Source: Pseudomonadota bacterium
GTDB taxonomy: Bacteria > Pseudomonadota > Alphaproteobacteria > Rhizobiales > Beijerinckiaceae
NCBI GenBank assembly: GCA_023423995.1
Contig: JAFAEL010000043.1
Span: forward strand, 1-22,156
Direction: 5' to 3'
DNA: 22,156 nucleotides
Shown here: positions 13,268 through 20,202 of the stretch, one piece after another
Position numbering within the stretch: the first letter of the stretch is position 1
How the letters are laid out: each line of letters opens with the position of its first letter
The notes under the pieces: model-generated
Database searches by the model: none
Told to the model about the DNA's origin: nothing
What the model saw: the letters and a program-made list of their open reading frames with translations, nothing else
Made by a program: the position numbers and the translations under genes

Positions 13268-13286
13268 GGGCTTCGACGAGAAGCCC
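13268..13286 (+). promoter_or_regulatory. Hairpin covering the kdpD ribosome-binding region
   Basis: GGGCTTC (13268-13274) and GAAGCCC (13280-13286) are perfect 7-bp complements around GACGA. The 3' arm ends on the base before the kdpD ATG and contains the only purine-rich Shine-Dalgarno-like stretch (GAGAAG). It would hide the ribosome site and lower kdpD translation relative to the pump genes. The structure is seen; the effect is inferred. Confidence 0.5.
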
Positions 13287-16007
13287 ATGCAGGAACCGAA
13301 ACGACGCCCGTCGCCGGACGCTCTCCTCGCCGATGCCGAACGCGAGGCGGGGGCCCGGGGGCGGCTGAAGATCTTTCTCGGCGCCGCACCGGGCGTGGGC
13401 AAGACCTACGAGATGCTCGCGACCGGCCAGGCGCGCCGGCGCGAGGGCGTCGACGTCGTGATCGGCATCGTGGAGACGCATGGGCGGCCGGAGACGGAAG
13501 CCCTCGTTGCCGGCCTCGAGGTGATCCCGCGCCGCAGCTCCGAGTACAAGGGGACGCGGCTCGACGAGATGGATCTCGACGCCGTCCTGGCCCGCCATCC
13601 CCAGCTCGTCCTGGTGGACGAACTCGCCCACACCAACGCACCCGGCAGCCGTCATCCGAAGCGCTTCCTCGACGTCGAGGAACTGCTCGAGGCCGGGATC
13701 GACGTCTACACGACGCTCAACATCCAGCATCTGGAGAGCCTGAACGACGTCGTCGCGCAGATCACGCGCATCCGGGTGCAGGAGACGGTCCCGGACCGGG
13801 TGGTGGACCGGGCGGATGCGGTCGAGCTCATCGACCTCACGCCCGAGGACCTCATCCGCCGTCTGGAGGACGGAAAGGTCTACGTGCCGGAGAACGCCGA
13901 GCGTGCGCTCCGGCATTATTTTTCGCCCGGCAACCTGACCGCCCTGCGCGAGCTCGCCTTGCGCCGGACGGCGCAGCGCGTCGACCAGCAGCTCCTGTCC
14001 CACATGCAGGCACGCGCGATCGAGGGGCCTTGGCCGGCGGGAGAGCGCGTCCTCGTCTGCGTGAGCGAGGATCCTCGCTCGGAAGGGCTCGTCCGTTACG
14101 CGAGGCGGCTGGCGGATCGCCTGCATGCCCCCTGGACCGTGCTTTCGGTCGAGGATCGCCGCGTCCTCCAGCTCGGCGAGGCCGAGCGGGACCAGATCGC
14201 AAAGGCGCAGCGGCTCGCGGCCCTGCTCGGCGGCGAGACCGCGACGCTGCCCGGCTCGTCGCGTCGCGTGGCGGACGACGTGATCGCCTATGCGCGCGAG
14301 AACAACGTCACGCACATCATCGTCGGGAAATCCTCGCGCTCGCGCCTCTTCGAGATGCTGCACGGCTCGGTGGTCCATGACCTTGTTCGCCGCTCGGGGG
14401 CGATCAGCGTCCACGTGATCGCGGGCGAGGAGCCGGAGCAGCCGAGGGGGCGACGCGCGAGGACGGCCCAGCCGGATCGCGATCGCGAGAGCCAGGGTGC
14501 CGCCCTCCTGCCTTATGCCGTCGCGGCAATCGCAGTCGCGGGGGCGCTCGTCTTCGGGCTGCTCGTGCAGCCGCTGATCGGGCTCGAGAGCGTCGACCTC
14601 GTGTTCCTCTCCACGGTGGTCGGCATCGCCGTGCGCTTCGGCCTGTGGCCCTCGCTCGCGGCGGTCGTGGCAGCCTCGCTCTGCTACAACTTCTTCTTCC
14701 TGCCGCCCCTCTATACCTTCACGATCGCGGAGCCGACCAACGTCGCCGCCTTCCTGTTCTTCGCGCTGGTGGCCGTGCTCGTGTCCAATCTCGCCGCAAG
14801 CGCGCGGCGCCAGGCGCTCGCGGCCCAGACCAGGGCGCGCACGACGGAGGCCCTCTACAGCTTCAGCCGGAAGCTCGCCGGGACGGGTGTGCTCGACGAC
14901 GTCCTCTGGGCGAGCGCGTTCCAGATCGCCTCCATGCTGAGGCTCAACGTCGTGATCCTGCTGCCCGGTAGCGGCGGCCTCGACCTCGCTGCGGCCTACC
15001 CGCCGGAGGATGGGCTCGACGACGCCGATCTCGCCGCCGCCAAGTGGAGTTTCGAGAACGGGATGCCCGCCGGACGCGACGCCGATACCCTGCCGGGGGC
15101 GAAGCGCCTGTTCCTGCCGCTGCGGACCGGGCGCGGCGCGGTCGGGGTCATCGGGCTCGACACCGGACGGGCCGGCGCGCTCCTGGGGCCCGAGCCGCGA
15201 CGGCTGCTCGAGGCCTTGGCCGACCAGGCCTCCCTCGCGATCGAGCGCGTCCATCTCGTGGAGGACCTCGAGCGCGCGAAGCTCTCGGCCGCGACGGACC
15301 GGCTTCGGCAGGCGCTCCTCAATTCGATCTCGCACGATCTCAAGACGCCCCTCGCATCGATCCTCGGGGCCGCCGGCGCGCTGCGCGATCTCGACGACGC
15401 GCTGGGCGCGGCCGACCGCGCGGAGCTTCTCGCGACCGTCATCGCTGAATCCGAGCGGCTCAACCGCTTCATCGCCAATCTCCTCGACATGACGAAGCTC
15501 GAATCCGGTGCCGTCGCCCCGAAGGTGGCCCCGCACGACCTTGGCGAGGTCGTGGGCTCTGCGCTGTCCCGGGCCTCGAAGATCCTCGCCCGCCACAGGG
15601 TCGAGGTGGAACTCGCTCCTGATCTGCCGATGCTCGACCTCGACCCGGTCCTGTTCGAGCAGGTGCTCTTCAACCTTCTCGACAACGCAGCGAAATACGC
15701 GGCCGAGAACTCGACCATCCGCATCGAAAGCTGGCGCGACGGGGGCGTGATGTGCCTGCAGGTGCTCGACGAGGGACCCGGCATTCCCGAGGACGATCTG
15801 GAGCGCGTCTTCGACAAGTTCTACCGCGCCCGGAAGTCTGATGCCGTGCGGGCCGGAACGGGCCTGGGCCTCGCCATTTCGCGCGGCTTCATCGAGGCGC
15901 TCGGCGGGACCATCACGGCCGGAAACCGCACGGACCGGAGCGGGGCCGTGTTCACGCTCGTCCTGCCGGTGCCGGCGGAAACGCGCAGCCTGGAAGCGAT
16001 TGCATGA
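13287..16007 (+). CDS. kdpD: KdpD, K+-sensing/osmosensitive sensor histidine kinase
   Basis: This 906-aa protein has the full KdpD architecture. The N-terminal KdpD domain has Walker A GAAPGVGKT (residues 32-40) and LVDELAHTNAPGSRH; a universal-stress-protein-like domain follows to about residue 380. Four closely spaced membrane helices (about 405-505, DUF4118) come next, then a GAF-like region, the HisKA box SISHDLKTPL with phospho-acceptor His683, and an HATPase domain with NLLDNAAKYA, DEGPGIP and GTGLGLAI. It phosphorylates KdpE when K+ is scarce. The start at 13287 gives the usual N-terminus, but its ribosome site is in a hairpin. Its stop overlaps the kdpE start by 4 nt, so kinase and regulator are translationally coupled. 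Confidence 0.97.
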   Translation: MQEPKRRPSPDALLADAEREAGARGRLKIFLGAAPGVGKTYEMLATGQARRREGVDVVIGIVETHGRPETEALVAGLEVIPRRSSEYKGTRLDEMDLDAVLARHPQLVLVDELAHTNAPGSRHPKRFLDVEELLEAGIDVYTTLNIQHLESLNDVVAQITRIRVQETVPDRVVDRADAVELIDLTPEDLIRRLEDGKVYVPENAERALRHYFSPGNLTALRELALRRTAQRVDQQLLSHMQARAIEGPWPAGERVLVCVSEDPRSEGLVRYARRLADRLHAPWTVLSVEDRRVLQLGEAERDQIAKAQRLAALLGGETATLPGSSRRVADDVIAYARENNVTHIIVGKSSRSRLFEMLHGSVVHDLVRRSGAISVHVIAGEEPEQPRGRRARTAQPDRDRESQGAALLPYAVAAIAVAGALVFGLLVQPLIGLESVDLVFLSTVVGIAVRFGLWPSLAAVVAASLCYNFFFLPPLYTFTIAEPTNVAAFLFFALVAVLVSNLAASARRQALAAQTRARTTEALYSFSRKLAGTGVLDDVLWASAFQIASMLRLNVVILLPGSGGLDLAAAYPPEDGLDDADLAAAKWSFENGMPAGRDADTLPGAKRLFLPLRTGRGAVGVIGLDTGRAGALLGPEPRRLLEALADQASLAIERVHLVEDLERAKLSAATDRLRQALLNSISHDLKTPLASILGAAGALRDLDDALGAADRAELLATVIAESERLNRFIANLLDMTKLESGAVAPKVAPHDLGEVVGSALSRASKILARHRVEVELAPDLPMLDLDPVLFEQVLFNLLDNAAKYAAENSTIRIESWRDGGVMCLQVLDEGPGIPEDDLERVFDKFYRARKSDAVRAGTGLGLAISRGFIEALGGTITAGNRTDRSGAVFTLVLPVPAETRSLEAIA

Positions 16008-16696
16008 CATCCGCCAAGATCCGCGTCCTCGTGGTGGACGACGAGCCGCCGATCCGTCGCCTTCTGCGGACGGGGCTCTCCACCCAGGGCTACGAGATCA
16101 TCGACGCCACGAACGGGAAGACGGCGCTCCAGGCGCTGGCCGCCGAGGAGCCGGACGTGGTCATCCTCGATCTCGGGCTGCCCGATGTCTCCGGCCACGA
16201 ACTCCTCCGCCGCATCAGGGAAAGCTACGAGGCGCTTCCGGTCGTGGTCCTGTCCAGCCGCGATGACGAGCGCGGCAAGGTGGAGGCGCTGGATATCGGG
16301 GCGGACGATTACGTGACGAAACCCTTCGGCATGAACGAGCTCCTGGCCCGCTTGAGGACCGCGCTCCGCCACCGGCTGCAGGTCCAGGGGGAGCGCTCGA
16401 TCTTCCGCACGGGCGCGCTTTCCGTCGATCTCGTCGCCCGGGTGGTCCGCGTGGGCGAGCGCGAGGTCAAGCTCGCTCCCAAGGAATACGAGGTCCTCCG
16501 GGTGCTCGTGCAGCATGCCGGCAAGGTGCTCACGCACGCTCAGCTTCTGCGGCAGGTCTGGGGAGGCGCGACGGATCCGCAATACCTGCGTGTCTATGTG
16601 CGCCAGCTCCGCCAGAAGCTCGAAACCGAGCCGGAACGTCCGGAGTTCATCCTGACGGAAACGGGCGTAGGCTACCGCCTTCGCGCGCCCGATTGA
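16004..16696 (+). CDS. kdpE: KdpE, OmpR-family response regulator of the kdp operon
   Basis: This 230-aa protein has a receiver domain with the acidic pair Asp12-Asp13, phospho-acceptor Asp56 (VVILDLGLPD), Ser84 and Lys106 (YVTKPFG). The C-terminal winged-helix DNA-binding domain has LAPKEYEVLRVLVQHAGKV, YLRVYVRQLRQKLE and a VGYRLR end, as in OmpR/PhoB regulators. The ATG overlaps the kdpD stop (ATGA at 16004-16007). It should bind the tandem TTTATA site at 8234-8250 and activate the operon. The gene is the last in the kdp run; a 198-bp gap follows. Confidence 0.96.
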   Translation: MTSAKIRVLVVDDEPPIRRLLRTGLSTQGYEIIDATNGKTALQALAAEEPDVVILDLGLPDVSGHELLRRIRESYEALPVVVLSSRDDERGKVEALDIGADDYVTKPFGMNELLARLRTALRHRLQVQGERSIFRTGALSVDLVARVVRVGEREVKLAPKEYEVLRVLVQHAGKVLTHAQLLRQVWGGATDPQYLRVYVRQLRQKLETEPERPEFILTETGVGYRLRAPD

Positions 16697-16747
16697 GAGA
16701 CCTGCCGGTTTGGCTGGGCTCGTCTTGCGTCCGAAAGCGCCCTTTCA

Positions 16748-16802
16748 GAGTGTCCAGCAAAGAACCTCTCCCCCGACGGCCGGGAGGTGTCTTCGAACAC
16801 TC
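16748..16802 (+). terminator. Possible terminator structure after kdpE
   Basis: Outer arms GAGTGT (16748-16753) and ACACTC (16797-16802) and inner arms ACCTC/GAGGT (near 16764-16788) can fold into a two-tier stem downstream of the kdpE stop. No T tract follows directly, though the next 60 bases are AT-rich. Confidence 0.3.
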
Positions 16803-16894
16803 ATGATAAAGTGTGGATTAGCACGAAATTCGTAGTTAGGGTACACGAGACATTGAGTAATACTTAGGTGGATTGGCATGGTCAGGGGACGGCG

Positions 16895-17182
16895 ATGAGA
16901 TGCTACTTCCACCTTGAAGGGCCCCGGGGTGACGGGATCCCTGACGAACTCGGCACGGACGTCGCCACGGCCGATCAGGCCCGTTTAGAAGCCATGAAGG
17001 CCATAGCCGAACTGCGTGGCGAGGATCCCGGGCTCCAGCATGAATGGGATGGATGGCGCCTAGTGATCGTCGACGGGGAGGGCCGAAGGCTGTCGGCTTT
17101 CGATCTGAATGCGACTGCTTCCCTGATGCGAGGGGCGCACCCGGTAGGTTGTTCCGGAGACGACAACGTGGCCCCGGTCTGA
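16895..17182 (+). CDS. DUF6894 family small protein
   Basis: This 95-aa protein begins MRCYFHLEGP and continues with DELGTDVATADQARLEAMKAI, EDPGL..EWDGWRL and VIVDGEGRRLSAFDL. The pattern of an opening YFHL strand, a D..G..V turn, an E..A..A helix and a final W.L.V.D..G strand matches the DUF6894 family, abundant in Bradyrhizobium and Methylobacteriaceae and of unknown function. The ATG at 16895 is preferred because MRCYFH is the family start; a GTG at 16868 would add nine residues. AGGGGAC lies 6-8 nt upstream. The C-terminal 20 residues after LSAFDL vary from the core and may be disordered. It appears to be a stand-alone gene with an AT-rich leader. Confidence 0.7.
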   Translation: MRCYFHLEGPRGDGIPDELGTDVATADQARLEAMKAIAELRGEDPGLQHEWDGWRLVIVDGEGRRLSAFDLNATASLMRGAHPVGCSGDDNVAPV

Positions 17183-17561
17183 CGGGATCAGGCGAAGAAG
17201 GCCTGTGACGTGGGCGCGCAGGCTGCCGCGCCGATCCTCGTTCGTCATGCCGGGCCCCACCTGATGGCTGCTTGCGAGCCTTTGAGATGACGACGGGAAG
17301 GCTCAGCCTATTCCATGCGGCCTAGGGAGCTTTCCCAGAATACGGTCTGACGGCGTGCCGCCACGTCGGAAGAACAGCCAGCAGAGCTGTTCCCGCAATG
17401 CGGGCGACACCTAGCGGTGCGCCCTTCAATACTCCCTCAGAGCTAATGCGGTAGAGCAGGGCGCGGGCCGCGCATGGTTGTGTAAAAACGTACCGATCAG
17501 CAGCTCCGGATGGCCCCCCAATGCTCGACACCCCGCGATACGTATTGGTGCGAGCGGCCTC
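17183..17561. other. 379-bp gap with two hairpins and a possible gene remnant
   Basis: No confident gene was found. Two adjacent small stems occur: GAACAGC/GCTGTTC (17372-17392, 7-nt loop) and CCCGC/GCGGG (17392-17404). The minus strand carries an open frame ending at a TAG at 17322 whose last 50 or so residues look protein-like, unlike the antisense part further in; see findings. Base composition is more even here than in flanking genes. Confidence 0.5.
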
Positions 17562-18638
17562 GTGAGCGAAAAACGGGTCGAGATTCAATGGCTGCGCGGG
17601 CTCGCCGCGCTTGAGGTGGCCATCGTCCACTCGGACCTCCTCACGAAGCACATCTCGACGCAGAGCGTCCTGACGGGGTGGTATCAGCACATCGGTGGCA
17701 TTGGGGTCGAAGTATTCTTCATCGTCTCCGGTTTCATCATGTGTATGCGTGTGCCATTCAGTACGGGGTGGCGAGATTTCATGATGAACAGGATCCGGCG
17801 GATTTTTCCGCTGTACTGGATCCTGACAAGCGTGGCGGTCCTGATATTCATCATGCAGCCGAGCTGGGTCCTTGTCGGCCGGACCTTTTCGCTGGAATGG
17901 CTCTTGAGTTCCTATCTCATCCTGCCGCAGCACCGCGAGCCGCCGCTGGGTCCCGGCTGGACGCTCGAGCACGAGATGGTCTTCTACGCCCTCGTGGCGC
18001 TCGGGCTGGCGGTCCTGAGCGCGCATATCTACGGGCGGCTGGCCTTCGGGGTGTTCGTCGGTGCGCTCGGGGTCCTGGGTTGCGCCTTTGGTCCAGGGCT
18101 CGACCAGCCTGCCTGGATGTCCCACCTGGTCAGCCCCTACATGCTGGCCTTCAGCTTCGGGTGGCTTGTCCGCTGCTGCGAGGAAATGGATTCGCGGCGG
18201 GTCTGGCCCGCCCTGTTGGGCTTCTTCGCGGCTGTGGCCCTTCTAGGCCTCGCGCTGGGGGCGGATTGGAGTGACCGGCTGGTGCTTCGCTTCCTGCTTG
18301 CGGGCGCGATCTTCCTGAGCTTCATCGCGGCCCGGCACTTGGCCACCCTCAAGACGGTGTTCGGGCGCTTCATGCTGCTGCTCGGAGAAGCCTCTTTCAG
18401 CCTCTACCTCATCCACTGGTTCGTGCTGTCGGCGCTGGGGAAGTTTCTCGGGATGGTCCTGCCGGATGTCGACCAGCCGGCACCCCTGCGGATCCTCGGC
18501 GTGGCTGTGGCCTGCTATGCCGGAATCCTTTGCTTCCGGTATGTCGAGCAGCCCATCGATCGCTTCCTGCGGAGCAAAGGGCCGCTCCGGATGGCGCAGG
18601 CCCTCTCCGGTCGCTTCCGGCCGGCGCTTCCGCCGTGA
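17562..18638 (+). CDS. Acyltransferase-3 family integral membrane protein (polysaccharide O-acylation)
   Basis: With a GTG start at 17562 the protein has 358 aa, within the usual range of acyltransferase-3 (OafA/ExoZ-like) enzymes. It opens with IQWLRGLAALEVAIVHSD, the family's LRG..A motif and its conserved His (His23), followed by GVEVFFIVSGFIM and RRIFPLYWIL. About ten hydrophobic segments run through the chain, and it ends YVEQPIDRFLRSKG, matching the family end (Y..E.P). Such enzymes transfer acetyl or similar groups to surface glycans from the cytoplasmic membrane. No ATG is available near the conserved start; the frame is open to a TTG at 17478 but those residues show no family likeness, and the Shine-Dalgarno is weak. 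The next gene follows after 18 nt, so they are likely an operon. Confidence 0.88.
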   Translation: MSEKRVEIQWLRGLAALEVAIVHSDLLTKHISTQSVLTGWYQHIGGIGVEVFFIVSGFIMCMRVPFSTGWRDFMMNRIRRIFPLYWILTSVAVLIFIMQPSWVLVGRTFSLEWLLSSYLILPQHREPPLGPGWTLEHEMVFYALVALGLAVLSAHIYGRLAFGVFVGALGVLGCAFGPGLDQPAWMSHLVSPYMLAFSFGWLVRCCEEMDSRRVWPALLGFFAAVALLGLALGADWSDRLVLRFLLAGAIFLSFIAARHLATLKTVFGRFMLLLGEASFSLYLIHWFVLSALGKFLGMVLPDVDQPAPLRILGVAVACYAGILCFRYVEQPIDRFLRSKGPLRMAQALSGRFRPALPP

Positions 18639-18656
18639 GCGCGCAGCGAGGGTAGG

Positions 18657-20153
18657 GTGCGTTCCCCGGCGGAAATCCGAGCGGGGTCGTGGCGTCCAGG
18701 CCTTGCCTGCCTGGTGATGGCTGTTTCCACCCTCTCGGCCGGAGCCAGCCCGGAACCGGCCCGGATCGGGCCCGAGGCGGCGCCGGCATGTCCGGCGGAT
18801 GCCCGCCTTGTCCCGCCTGCCGAATCGATCGCCGCCGCGGCGGCATCCGCGGAGCCGGGCGATGCATTCTGCCTCGGCCGTGGGGTCCACCGTCTGCAAG
18901 CGGTCCTGCCAAAAGCAGGCCAGCGCTTCTTCGGGGAACGAGGGAGCGTGCTCTCCGGCGCCCGCCTCGTGACGGATTTCGTGCGGCGAGGCGACAGCTG
19001 GGTCATCCCGGACGTGAAAGCCGCCACGATCGAGCGCGGCATATGCCTCGGAGGCGGCACCCTTTGCCGGTTCCCGCTCGGCGTATTCCTGGACGACACG
19101 CCGCTGCGCCGGGTCGGGCGGATGGCCGAGCTACGTGCGGGAGCCTTCTTCCTCGATCCTGCGCGGCATGAGGTCCTGCTCGCCGATGACCCGACCGGCC
19201 GGACGGTCGAGGTGTCGGTGGAGAACTTCGCCTTTACCGGACAGGCGCCTGACGTGCGCATCGTCGGGCTGACGATCGAGAAGTACTTCAGTCCGCCGCA
19301 GGATGGCGCGCTCAACGCACTCGGGTCCGGCTGGCTGATCGAGAATTCCGAGTTCCGCCTCAACGGCGGGGCGGGCGTCTCGATCAGCACCGACGGGGTC
19401 GTCAGGGACTGCCGCATCCACTCGAACGGCCAGCTCGGGGCGACCGGCGAGGGACACAACCTTCTCTTCGAGAACAATCAGGTCTCGAACAACAACATCT
19501 ACGGCTTCGATCCGTCCTGGGAGGCCGGGGGCATCAAGATCACGGAGACCCGGAACATCGTCTTCAGGTCGAATCTCGTAACCCGCAACGCCGGCCCAGG
19601 CCTCTGGTGCGACGAGCAATGCCTCGATGCGACCTACGAGGGCAATCTCGTCGAGTTCAACGCCGGGGCGGGCATCTTCTTCGAGCTCTCGATCGGGGCG
19701 CAGATCCGCGACAACCGGCTGAATCAGAACGGGCAAGCGAAGCCCAGCTGGTACTGGGGCTCGGACATCCAGATCGCGGCCTCCGAGAACGCGCTGATCG
19801 AGCGGAACACCATCACGGTCCGGCCCGGAGGAACCGCGATCGCGTTCATCGATCAGAACCGGCACCGTTCGGACGGGAGCTACTACCGGACGCAGGGCAA
19901 CCGCGCCCTTCGCAACCAGATCATCCTGAGAGGCGAGGGGAAGGCTGGCGGGGTGTCCGACGCGGAAGCAGGCGAGGCGAATTACGGCATCATCGAACGC
20001 GGCGGAAACGTCTTCGACGAGAATGTCTACCGCGTGAAGCCCGGCATCCGCCCGCGCTTCGTCTGGGGGCGGACGGAGACGGATTTCGCCGGTTTCCGTC
20101 AGCGTGGGCAGGAGCCGCGCGGCAGCGTGGTGACGGATCGCAGCATCGATTGA
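18657..20153 (+). CDS. Secreted right-handed parallel beta-helix protein
   Basis: This 498-aa protein starts at GTG (18657) with GAGGG about 5 nt upstream. A signal peptide is likely: RPGLACLVMAVSTLSAGA, with cleavage near residue 30. Residues about 190-450 hold irregular beta-helix coils with Asn ladders: VRIVGLTIEKYFS, WLIENSEFRLNGGAGVSI, LLFENNQVSNNNIYGF, IVFRSNLVTRNAG, IRDNRLNQNG, LIERNTITVRPGG. This is the pectate-lyase/NosD-like fold found in polysaccharide lyases, epimerases and glycan-binding proteins. Four cysteines in pairs (GICLGGGTLC, CDEQC) could form disulfides outside the cytoplasm. The catalytic site is not identifiable by eye. Being next to the acyltransferase and facing the co-polymerase gene, it probably acts on an exopolysaccharide. 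Confidence 0.82.
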   Translation: MRSPAEIRAGSWRPGLACLVMAVSTLSAGASPEPARIGPEAAPACPADARLVPPAESIAAAAASAEPGDAFCLGRGVHRLQAVLPKAGQRFFGERGSVLSGARLVTDFVRRGDSWVIPDVKAATIERGICLGGGTLCRFPLGVFLDDTPLRRVGRMAELRAGAFFLDPARHEVLLADDPTGRTVEVSVENFAFTGQAPDVRIVGLTIEKYFSPPQDGALNALGSGWLIENSEFRLNGGAGVSISTDGVVRDCRIHSNGQLGATGEGHNLLFENNQVSNNNIYGFDPSWEAGGIKITETRNIVFRSNLVTRNAGPGLWCDEQCLDATYEGNLVEFNAGAGIFFELSIGAQIRDNRLNQNGQAKPSWYWGSDIQIAASENALIERNTITVRPGGTAIAFIDQNRHRSDGSYYRTQGNRALRNQIILRGEGKAGGVSDAEAGEANYGIIERGGNVFDENVYRVKPGIRPRFVWGRTETDFAGFRQRGQEPRGSVVTDRSID

Positions 20154-20163
20154 GGGCCGCCCG

Positions 20164-20183
20164 GCGCGGGCCAGCGCCCGCGC
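20164..20183. terminator. Bidirectional hairpin between convergent genes
   Basis: GCGCGGGC and GCCCGCGC are perfect 8-bp complements around CAGC, in the 49-bp gap between the beta-helix stop and the kinase-like gene stop. It can serve both strands, although T tracts are missing on either side. Confidence 0.45.
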
Positions 20184-20202
20184 GGGGCGCAGGGCGCTGC
20201 GA

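Noticed and set aside
13254..16010. 918-aa open frame on the minus strand opposite kdpD
   Set aside because: Shadow of kdpD spanning exactly the same interval, with no credible start site or motif.
17060..17260. 66-aa minus-strand frame opposite the DUF6894 gene
   Set aside because: Mostly antisense of a gene with a better-supported family match, with no ribosome site.
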